Below, piece after piece: positions 1-10,600 of a DNA stretch of 64,000 nucleotides (the stretch's first letter is position 1; each line of letters begins with the position of its first letter). Below the pieces are notes generated by a model that saw only the letters and a list, made by a program, of their open reading frames with translations, ran no database searches and was not told the origin of the DNA. The position numbers were made by a program, and so were the translations under genes. The DNA is from Hydractinia symbiolongicarpus (taxonomy: Eukaryota > Cnidaria > Hydrozoa > Anthoathecata > Hydractiniidae), in the NCBI RefSeq assembly GCF_029227915.1, contig NC_079878.1, forward strand, positions 29,477,501 to 29,541,500. Direction: 5' to 3'.

Positions 1-3000
1 AATCGTTCTGGAAAGGAGTTTACTTACAGGGTATTTTCTTTGTATATATTTGACTTTACGAGCCAAGCACAGGATTTATGGGAAATTGCGGGTTTTCGTT
101 TGCCGGCGATTAAACTTCTTTTATTCAGCGTCTCATCAAAAATGAAAACATTTTTGAAAACTACAAGTCTCATGCGTTTTAGTGGTGAAAAAATAATTTA
201 AAAAATCGTTCGAGAAATGAGTTTACTCACAGGGTACTTTCTTTTTATACTTTTGATTATACGGGTCGAGTCCGGGATTTACGGGAAATCGCGGGTTTTC
301 GTTTGCCGGCGATTAAACTTCTTTTATTCAGCGTCTCATCAAAAATAAAAACATTTTTGAAAACTACGAGTCTCATACGTTTTAGTGGTGAAAAAATAAT
401 TTAAAAAATCGTTCCGGAAATGAGTTTACTTCCTGGGTATTTTCTTTGTATATACTCGACTATACGGGCCAAGCACGGGATTTACGGGAAATCGCAGGTT
501 TTCGTTTACCGGCGATTAAACTTCTTTCATTCAGCGTCTCATCAAAAATGAAAACATTTTTGAAAACTACAAGTCTCATGCGTTTTAGTGATGAAATAAT
601 AATTTAATAAATCGTTCGGGAAATGAGTTTACTCACAGGGTACTTTCTTTGTGTACATTCGACTATACGGGCCAAGCCCGGGATTTACGGCAAATCGCGG
701 GTTTTCGTTTGCCGGCGATTAACATCGTTTATTCTGGGTCTTATCAAAAATGAAAACATTTTTGAAAACTACAAGTCTCATGCGTTCTAGTGGTGAAAAA
801 ATAATTTAAAAAATCCTTCGGGAAATGAGTTTACTCCCTGGGTACTTTCTTTGTATACTTTTGACTATACGGGCCGAGTCCGGTATTTACGGGAAATCGC
901 GGGTTTTGGTTAGACGGCGATTAAACATCTTTTATTCAGCGTCTTATCAAAAATGAAAACATTTTTGAAAACTACAAGTCTCGTGCGTTTTAGTGGTGAA
1001 AAGATAATTTAAAAAATCGTTCTGGAAATGAGTTTACTTCCTGGGTATTTTCTTTGTATACTTTTGACTATACGGGCTGAGTTTGGGATTTACGGGAATT
1101 CGCGGGTTTTCGTTTGCCGGCGATTAAACTTCTTTTATTCAGCGTCTCATCAAAAATGAAAACATTTTTGAAAACTACAAGTCTCGTGCGTTTTAGTGGT
1201 GAAAAGATAATATAAAAAATCGTTCTGGAAAGGAGTTTACTCACAGGGTACTTTCTTTGTATATACTTGACTTTACGACCCAAGCACAGGATTTATGGGA
1301 AATTGCGGGTTTTCGTTTGCCGGCAATTAAACTTCTTTTATTCAGCGTATCATCAAAAATGAAAACATTTTTGAAAACTACAAGTCTCATGCGTTTTAGT
1401 GGTGAAAAAAGAATTTAAAAAATCGTTCGAGAAATGAGTTTACTCACAGGGTACTTTCTTTTTATACTTTTGATTATACGGGTCGAGTCCGGGATTTACG
1501 GGAAATCGCGGGTTTTCGTTTGCCGGCGATTAAACTTCTTTTATTCAGCGTCTCATCAAAAATAAAAACATTTTTGAAAACTACGAGTCTCATACGTTTT
1601 AGTGGTGAAAAAATAATTTAAAAAATCGTTCAGGAAATGAGTTTACTTCCTGGGTATTTTCTTTGTATATACTCGAATATACGGGCCAAGCACGGGATTT
1701 ACGGGAAATCGCAGGTTTTCGTTTGCCGGCGATTAAACTTCTTTCATTCAGCGTCTCATCAAAAATGAAAACATTTTTGAAAACTACAAGTCTCATGCGT
1801 TTTAGTGATGAAATAATAATTTAATAAATCGTTCGGGAAATGAGTTTACTCACAGGGTACTTTCTTTGTGTACATTCGACTATACGGGCCAAGCCCGGGA
1901 TTTACGGCAAATCGCGGGTTTTCGTTTGCCGGCGATTAACATCTTTTATTCTGGGTCTTATCAAAAATGAAAACATTTTTGAAAACTACAAGTCTCATGC
2001 GTTTTAGTGGTGAAAAAGTAATTTAAAAAATCCTTCGGGAAATGAGTTTACTCACTGGGTATTTTCTTTGTATACTTTTGACTATACGGGCCGAGTCCGG
2101 TATTTACGGGAAATCGCGGGTTTTGGTTAGACGGCGATTAAACATCTTTTATTCAGCGTCTTATCAAAAATGAAAACATTTTTGAAAACTACAAGTCTCA
2201 TGCGTTTTAGTGGTGAAAAGATAATTTAAAAAATCGTTCTGGAAATGTGTTTACTCCCTGGGTATTTTCTTTGTATACTTTTGACTATACGGGCTGAGTT
2301 TGGGATTTACGGGAATCCGCGGGTTTTCGTTTGCCGGCGATTAAACTTCTTTTATTCAGCGTCTCATCAAAAATGAAAACATTTTTGAAAACTACAAGTC
2401 TCGTGCGTTTTAGTGGTGAAAAGATAATATAAAAAATCGTTCTGGAAAGGAGTTTACTCACAGGGTACTTTCTTTGTATATACTTGACTTTACGACCCAA
2501 GCACAGGATTTATGGGAAATTGCGGGTTTTCGTTTACCGGCAATTAAACTTCTTTTATTCAGCGTCTCATCAAAAATGAAAACATTTTTGAAAACTACAA
2601 GTCTCATGCGTTTTAGTGGTGAAAAAATAATTTAAAAAATCGTTCGAGAAATGAGTTTACTCACAGGGTACTTTCTTTTTATACTTTTGATTATACGGGT
2701 CGAGTCCGGGATTTACGGGAAATCGCGGGTTTTCGTTTGCCGGCGATTAAACTTCTTTTATTAAGCGTCTCATCAAAAATAAAAACATTTTTGAAAACTA
2801 CGAGTCTCATACGTTTTAGTGGTGAAAAAATAATTTAAAAAATCGTTCGGGAAATGAGTTTACTTCCTGGGTATTTTCTTTGTATATACTCGACTAAACG
2901 GGCCAAGCACGGGATTTACGGGAAATCGCAGGTTTTCGTTTGCCGGCGATTAAACTTCTTTCATTCAGCGTCTCATCAAAAATGAAAACATTTTTTAAAA

Positions 3001-3448
3001 CTACAAGTCTCATGCGTTTTAGTGGTGAAAAAATCATTTAATAAATCGTTCGGGAAATGAGTTTACTCACAGGGTACTTTCTTTGTATACATTCGACTAT
3101 ACGGGCCAAGCCCGGGATTTACGGGAAATCGCGGGTTTTCGTTTGCCGGCGATTAACATCTTTTATTCTGCGTCTTATCAAAAATGAAAACATTTTTGAA
3201 AACTACAAGTCTCATGCGTTTTAGTGGTGAAAAAATAATTTAAAAAATCCGTCGGGAAATGAGTTTACTCCCTGGGTACTTTCTTTGTATACTTTTGACT
3301 ATACGGGCCGAGTCCGGTATTTACGGGAAATCGCGGGTTTTGGTTAGACGGCGATTAAACATCTTTTATTCAGCGTCTTATCAAAAATGAAAACATTTTT
3401 GAAAAAATCAAGTCTCATGTGTTTTAGTGGTGAAAAAATAATTTAAAA
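1..3448 (+). repeat. HOR block 1: 6-mer, 1217-bp unit, about 2.8 copies
   Basis: The rare variant TCTGGAAAGGAG occurs at 1, 1218 and 2435, which gives a unit of 1217 bp. That is six monomers, one of which is 202 bp because GATTAAAC lost an A (GATTAACATC). Other unit-specific marks recur in phase: GGTTAGACGG (905, 2123, 3341), GGGCTGAGTTTGGG (copies 1 and 2) and ACGACCCAAGCACAGG. The third copy matches through its fifth monomer and then departs: the monomer at 3449 is a plain class A type instead of the expected CTGAGTTTGGG type. The left edge is cut by the window. Confidence 0.93.
136..157. repeat. 9-bp inverted repeat, 4-base loop (first copy; recurs in most B and C monomers)
   Basis: TCAAAAATG at 136-144 is the exact reverse complement of CATTTTTGA at 149-157, with AAAA between. 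It recurs in almost every B and C monomer, for example 63843-63864. In class C the frequent GAAACC change falls in the loop and leaves the stem intact. In class A the ATTCCTG change breaks the right arm at two bases, and AAAATAAAAAC copies have one mismatch. Short dyads of this kind are common in centromeric satellites; a role here is inference. Confidence 0.85.
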
Positions 3449-6085
3449 AATTGTTCGGGAAATGAGTTTACTCACAGGGTACTTTCTTTGTATACATTCG
3501 ACTATACGGGCCAAGCACGGGATTTACGGGAAATCGCGGGTTTTTGTTTGCAGGCGATTAAACTTCTTACATTCAACGTCTCATCCAAAATGAAAACATT
3601 TTTGAAAACTACAAGTCTCATGCGTTTTAGTGGTGAAAAAATAATTTAAAAAATCGTTCGGGAAATGAGTTTACTCACAAGGTACTTTCTTTGTATACAT
3701 TCGACTATACGGGCCAAGCCCGGGATTAAAGGGAAATCGCGGGTTTTCGTTTGCCGGCAATTAAACTTCTTTCATTAAGCGTCTCATCAAAAATGAAAAC
3801 ATTCCTGAAAACTACAAGTCTCATGCGTTTTAGTGGTGAAAAAATAATTTAAAAAATCGTTCGGGAAATGAGTTTACTCCTTGGGTACTTTCTTTGTATA
3901 CTTTTGACTATACGGGCCGAGTCCGGGATTTACGGGAAATCGCGGGTTTTCGTTTGCCGGCGATTAAACATCTTTTATTCAGCGTCTCATCAAAAATGAA
4001 AACATTTTTGAAAACTGCAAGTCTCATGCGTTTCAGTGGTGAAAAATTAATTTAAAAAATCGTTCGGGAAATGAGTTTACTCCCTGGGTACTTTCTTTGT
4101 ATACTTTTGACTATACGGGCCGAGTCCGGTATTTACGGGAAATCGCGGGTTTTGGTTTGCCGGCCATTAAACATCTTTTATTCAGCGTCTTATCAAAAAT
4201 GAAAACATTTTTGAAAACTACAAGTCTCATGCGTTTTAGTGGTGAAAAGATAATTTAAAAAATCGTTCGGGAAATGAGTTTACTTACAGGGTACTTTCTT
4301 TGTATACATTCGACTATACGGGCCAAGCTCGGGATTTTCGGGAATTCGCGGGTTTTGGTTTGCCGGCGATTAAACATCTTTTATTCAGCGTCTTATCAAA
4401 AATGAAAACATTTTTGAAAACTACAAGTCTCATGCGTTTTAGTGGTGAAAAGATAATTTAAAAAATCGTTCGGGAAATGAGTTTACTCACAGGGTACTTT
4501 CTTTGTATACATTCGACTATACGGGCGAAGCCCGGGATTTACGGGAATTCGCGGGTTTTCGTTTGCCGGCGATTAAACTTCTTTTATTCAGAGTCCCATC
4601 AAAAATGAAAACATTTTTGAAAACTACAAGTCTCATGCGTTTTAGTGGTGAAAAGATAATTTAAAAAATCGTTCTGGAAATGAGTTTACTCACAGGGTAC
4701 TTTCTTTGTATGTACTCGACTATACGGGCCAAGCACGGGATTTACGGGAAATCGCGGGTTTTGGTTTGCCGGCGATTAAACATCTTTTATTCAGCGTCTT
4801 ATCAAAAATGAAAACATTTTTGAAAACTGCAAGTCTCATGCGTTTTAGTGGTGAAAAGATAATTTAAAAAATCGTTCTGGAAATGAGTTTACGCACAGGG
4901 TACTTTCTTTGTATGTACTCGACTATACGGGCCAAGCACGGGATTTACGGGAAATCGCGGGTTTTGGTTTGCCGGCGATTAAACATCTTTTATTCAGCGT
5001 CTTATCAAAAATGAAAACATTTTTGAAAACTACAAGTCTCATGCGTTTTAGTGGTGAAAAGATAATTTAAAAAATCGTTCTGGAAATGAGTTTACTCACA
5101 GGGTACTTTCTTTGTATGTACTCGACTATACGGGCCAAGCACGGGATTTACGGGAAATCGCGGGTTTTTGTTTGCCGGCGATTAAACTTCTTATATTCAG
5201 CGTCTCATCAAAAATGAAACCATTTTTGAAAACTACAAGTCTCATGCGTTTTAGTGGTGAAAAAATAATTTAAAAAATCGTTCGGGAAATGAGTTTACTC
5301 ACAGTGTACTTTTTTGTATTAATTGGAATATACGGGCCAAGCCCGGGATTTACGGGAAATCGCGGGTTTTCGTTTGCCGGCGATTAAACATCTTTTATTC
5401 AGCGTCTCATCAAAAATAAAAACATTTTTGAAAACTACAAGTCTCATGCGTTTTAGTGGTGAAAAAATAGTATAAAAAATCGTTCTGGAAATGAGTTTAC
5501 TCACAGGGTACTTTCTTTGTATGTACTCGACTATACGGGCCAAGCACAGGATTTACGGGAAATCGCGGGTTTTTGTTTGCCGGCGATTAAACTTCTTATA
5601 TTCAGCGTCTCATCAAAAATGAAAACATTTTTGAAAACTACAAGTCTCATGCGTTTTAGTGGTGAAAAAATAATTTAAAAAATCGTTCGGGAAATGAGTT
5701 TACTCACAGGGTACTTTCTTTGTATACATTCGACTATACGGGCCAAGCCCGGGATTTACGGGAAATCGCGGGTTTTCGTTTGCCGGTGATTAAACTTCCT
5801 TCATTAAGCGTCTCATCAAAAATGAAAACATTCCTGAAAACTACAAGTCTCATGCGTTTTAGTGGTGAAAAAATAATTGAAAAAATCGTTCGGGAAATGA
5901 GTTTACTCCCTGGGTACTTTCTTTGTATACTTCTGACTATACGGGCCGAGTCCAGGATTTACGGAAATCGCGGGTTTTCGTTTGCCGGCGATTAAACATC
6001 TTTTATTCAGCGTCTCATCAAAAATGAAAACATTTTTGAAAACTACAAGTCACATGCGTTTTAGTGGTGAAAAAATAATTTAAAA
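3449..6085 (+). repeat. Mixed-monomer stretch with a local run of one monomer type
   Basis: Monomers start at 3449, 3652, 3855, 4058, 4261, 4464, 4667, 4870, 5073, 5276, 5478, 5681 and 5884. No long unit repeats within this stretch. Copies 4667, 4870 and most of 5073 are nearly the same TGTACTCG monomer in direct tandem, a simple monomeric expansion. The end (5276-6085) is a D-C-A-B series that resembles series at 44135 and 48192. Confidence 0.85.
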
Positions 6086-6267
6086 AATCGTTCGGGAAAT
6101 GAGTTTACTCCCTGGGTACTTTCTTTGTATACTTTTGACTATACGGGCCGAGACCGGTACTTTCTTTGTATACATTCGACTATGCGGGCCAAGCTCGGGA
6201 TTTACTGGAATTCGCGGGTTTTCGTTTTAGTTTCGTTTCGTTTTAGTGGTGAAAAGATAATTTAAAA
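6086..6267 (+). repeat. Scrambled monomer, 182 bp
   Basis: The distance between successive AATCGTT motifs here is 182. The copy starts as class B (ACTCCCTGGG to GGCCGAGACCGG). It then jumps back to TACTTTCTTTGTATAC and runs a second time through CATTCGAC to GAATTCGCGGG. Finally it skips from TTTTCG straight to TTTTAGTGG through a short run of TTTCG/TTTAG repeats. So a stretch of about 45 bases is partly doubled and about 65-80 bases, including the inverted repeat, are missing. Confidence 0.9.
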
Positions 6268-7688
6268 AATCGTTCTGGAAATAAGTTTACCCACAGGGTA
6301 CTTTCTTTGTATGTACTCGACTATACGGGCCAAGCACGGGATTTACGGGAAATCTAGGGTTTTGGTTTGCCGGCGATTAAACATCTTTTATTCAGCGTCT
6401 TATCAAAAATGAAAACATTTTTGAAAACTACAAGTCTCATGCGTTTTAGTGGTGAAAAGATAATTTAACAAATCGTTCGGGAAATGAGTTTACTCACAGG
6501 GTACTTTCTTTGTATACATTCGACTATGCGGGCCAAGCCCGGGATTTACGGGAATTCGCGGGTTTTCGTTTGCTGGCGATTAAACTTCTTTTATTCAGAG
6601 TCTCATCAAAAATGAAAACATTTTTGAAAACTACAAGTCTCATGCGTTTTAGTGGTGAAAAGATAATTTAAAAAATCGTTCTGGAAATGAGTTTACTCAC
6701 AGGGTACTTTCTTTGTATGTACTCGACTATACGGGCCAAGCACGGGATTTACGGGAAATCGCGGGTTTTGGTTTGCCGGCGATTAAACATCTTTTATTCA
6801 GCGTCTTATCAAAAATGAAAACATTTTTGAAAACTACAAGTCTCATGCGTTTTAGTGGTGAAAAGATAATTTAAAAAATCGTTCGGGAAATGAGTTTACT
6901 CACAGGGTACTTTCTTTGTATACATTCGACTATACGGGCCAAGCCCGGGGTTTACGGGAATTCGCGGGTTTTCGTTTGCCGGCGATTAAACTTCTTTTAT
7001 TCAGAGTCTCATCAAAAATGAAAACATTTTTGAAAACTACAAGTCTCATGCGTTTTAGTGGTGAAAAGATAATTTAAAAAATCGTTCTAGAAATGAGTTT
7101 ACTCACAGGGTACTTTCTTTGTATGTACTCGACTATACGGGCCAAGCACGGGATTTACGGGAAATCGCGGGTTTTGGTTTGCCGGCGATTAAACATCTTT
7201 TATTCAGCGTCTTATCAAAAATGAAAACATTTTTGAAAACTACAAGTCTCATGCGTTTTAGTGGTGAAAAGATAATTTAAAAAATCGTTCGGGAAATGAG
7301 TTTACTCACAGGGTACTTTCTTTGTATACATTCGACTATACGGGCCAAGCCCGGGATTTACGGGAATTCGCGGGTTTTCGTTTGCCGGCGATTAAACTTC
7401 TTTTATTCAGAGTCTCATCAAAAATGAAAACATTTTTGAAAACTACAAGTCTCATGCGTTTTAGTGGTGAAAAGATAATTTAAAAAATCGTTCTGGAAAT
7501 GAGTTTACTCACAGGGTATTTTCTTTGTATGTACTCGACTATACGGGCCAAGCACGGGATTTACGGGAAATCGCGGGTTTTGGTTTGCCGGCGATTAAAC
7601 ATCTTTTATTCAGCGTCTTATCAAAAATGAAAACATTTTTGAAAACTACAAGTCTCATGCGTTTTAGTGGTGAAAAGATAATTTAAAA
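6268..7688 (+). repeat. HOR block 2: 406-bp dimer, about 3.5 copies
   Basis: Two monomer types alternate. One has TCGGGAAAT, TACATTCG, GGAATTCGCGGG and CAGAGTCTCATC (starts 6471, 6877, 7283). The other has TCT(G/A)GAAAT, TGTACTCG, GGTTTTGGTTTGCC and GTCTTATC (starts 6268, 6674, 7080, 7486). The 406-bp pairs differ at only a few bases. The same pair occurs once at 4464-4869, which is a likely source. Confidence 0.9.
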
Positions 7689-10600
7689 AATCGTTCTGGA
7701 AATGAGTTTACTCACAGGGTACTTTCTTTGTATGTACTCGACTATACGGGCCAAGCACGGGATTTACGGGAAATCGCGGTTTTTTGTTTGCCGGCGATTA
7801 AACTTCTTATATTCAGCGTCTCATCAAAAATGAAACCATTTTTGAAAACTACAAGTCTCATGCGTTTTAGTGGTGAAAAAATAATTTAAAAAATCGTTCG
7901 GGAAATGAGTTTACTCACAGGGTACTTTTTTTGTATACATTGGACTATACGGGCCAAGCCCGGGATTTACGGGAAATCGCGGGTTTTTGTTTGCCGGCGA
8001 TTAAACTTCTTTCATTAAGCGTCTCATCAAAAATGAAAACATTCCTGGAAACTACAAGTCTTATGCGTTTTAGTGGTGAAAAAATAATTTAAAAAATCGT
8101 TCGGGAAATGAGTTTACTCCCTGGGTACTTTCTTTGTATACTTTTGACTATACGGGCCAAGTCCGGGATTTACGGGAAATCGCGGGTTTTCGTTTGCCGG
8201 CGATTAAACATCTTTTATTCAGCGTCTCATCAAAAATGAAAACATTTTTGAAAACTACAAGTCTCATGCGTTTTAGTGGTGAAAAAATAGATTAAAAAAT
8301 CGTTCTGGAAATGAGTTTACTCACAGGGTACTTTCTTTGTATGTACTCGACTATACGGGCCAAGCACAGGATTTACGGGAAATCGCGGGTTTTTGTTTGC
8401 CGGCGATTAAACTTCTTATATTCAGCGTCTCATCAAAAATGAAAACATTTTTGAAAACTACAAGTCTCATGCGTTTTAGTGGTGAAAAAATAATTTAAAA
8501 AATCGTTCGGGAAATGAGTTTACTCACAGGGTACTTTCTTTGTATGCATTGGACTATACGGGCCAAGCCCGGGATTTACGGGAAATCGCGGGTTTTCGTT
8601 TGCCGGCGATTAAACTTCCTTCATTAAGCATCTCATCAAAAATGAAAACATTCCTGAAAACTACAAGTCTCATGCGTTTTAGTGGTGAAAAAATAATTTA
8701 AAAAATCGTTCGGGAAATGAGTTTACTCCCTGGGTACTTTCTTTGTATACTTTTGACTATTCGGGCCGAGTCCGGGATTTACGGAAATCGCGGGTTTTCG
8801 TTTGCCGGCGATTAAACTTCTTTCATTAATCGTTTCATCAAAAATGAAAACATTCCTGAAAACTACAAGTCTTATGCGTTTTAGTGGTGAAAAAATAATT
8901 TAAAAAATCGTTCGGGAAATGTGTTTGCTCCCTGGGTATTTTCTTTGTATACTTTTGACTATACGGGCCGAGTCCAGGATTTACGGGAATTCGCGGGTTT
9001 TCGTTTGCCGGCGATTAAACTTCTTTTATACAGAGTCTCATCAAAAATGAAACCATTTTTGAAAACTACAAGTCTCATGCGTTTTAGTGGTGAAAAGATA
9101 ATTTAAAAAATCGTTCTGGAAGTGAGTTTACTCACAGGGTACTTTCTTTGTATGTACTCCACTATACGGGCCGAGTCCGGTATTTACGGGAAATCGCGGG
9201 TTTTGGTTTGCCGGCGATTAAACATCTTTTATTCAGCGTCTTATAAAAAATGAAAACATTTTTGAAAACTACAAGTCTCATGCGTTTTAGTGGTGAAAAG
9301 ATAATTTAAAAAATCGTTCGGGAAATGAGTTTACTCACAGGGTACTTTCTTTGTATACATTCGACTATACGGGCCAAGCCCGGGATTAACGGGAATTCGC
9401 GGGATTTTGTTTGCCAGCGATTAAACTTCTTTTATTCAGAGTCTCATCAAAAATGAAAACATTTTTGAAAACTACAAGTCTCATGCGTTTTAGTGGTGAA
9501 AAGATAATTTAAAAAATCGTTCTGGAAATGAGTTTACTCACAGCGTACTTTCTTTGTATGTACTCGACTATACAGGCCAAGCACGGGATTTACGGGAAAT
9601 CGCGGGTTTTGGTTTGCCGGCGATTAAACATCTTTTATTCAGCGTCTTATCAAAAATGAAAACATTTTTAAAAACTACAAGTCTCATGCGTTTTAGTGGT
9701 GAAAAGATAATTTAAAAAATCGTTCTGGAAATGAGTTTACTCACAGGGTATTTTCTTTGTATGTACTCGACTATACGGGCCAAGCACGGGATTTACGGGA
9801 AATCGCGGGTTTTGGTTTGCCGGCGATTAAACATCTTTTATTCAGCGTCTTATCAAAAATGAAAACATTTTTGAAAACTACAAGTCTCATGCGTTTTAGT
9901 GGTGAAAAGATAATTTAAAAAATCGTTCTGGAAATGAGTTTACTCACAGGGTACTTTCTTTGTATGTACTCGACTATACGGGCCAAGCACGGGATTTACG
10001 GGAAATCGCGGTTTTTTGTTTGCCGGCGATTAAACTTCTTATATTCAGCGTCTCATCAAAAATGAAACCATTTTTGAAAACTACAAGTCTCATGCGTTTT
10101 AGTGGTGAAAAAATAATTTAAAAAATCGTTCGGGAAATGAGTTTACTCACAGGGTACTTTCTTTGTATACATTGGACTATACGGGCCAAGCCCGGGATTT
10201 ACGGGAAATCGCGGGTTTTTGTTTGCCGGCGATTAAACTTCTTTCATTAAGCGTCTCATCAAAAATGAAAACATTCCTGAAAACTACAAGTCTTATGCGT
10301 TTTAGTGGTGAAAAAATAATTTAAAAAATCGTTCGGGAAATGAGTTTACTCCCTGGGTACTTTCTTTGTATACTTTTGACTATACGGGCCAAGTCCGGGA
10401 TTTACGGGAAATCGCGGGTTTTCGTTTGCCGGCGATTAAACATCTTTTATTCAGCGTCTCATCAAAAATGAAAACATTTTTGAAAACTACAAGTCTCATG
10501 CGTTTTAGTGGTGAAAAAATAGATTAAAAAATCGTTCTGGAAATGAGTTTACTCACAGGGTACTTTCTTTGTATGTACTCGACTATACGGGCCAAGCACA

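Noticed and set aside
163-203. Terminator-like or promoter-like A/T-rich strings (TTTTAGTGGTGAAAA, TATAC, TATAAAAAA)
   Set aside because: They are ordinary parts of every monomer, with no gene near them. Calling promoters or terminators from these strings alone is not justified.
252-275. GGGTCGAGTCC resembles an RNA polymerase III B box (one mismatch to GGTTCGANNCC)
   Set aside because: Most monomers have GGGCCAAGCCC or GGGCCGAGTCC with more mismatches, I see no A box at a suitable distance, and there is no tRNA-like fold. A distant tRNA or SINE origin cannot be shown from this.
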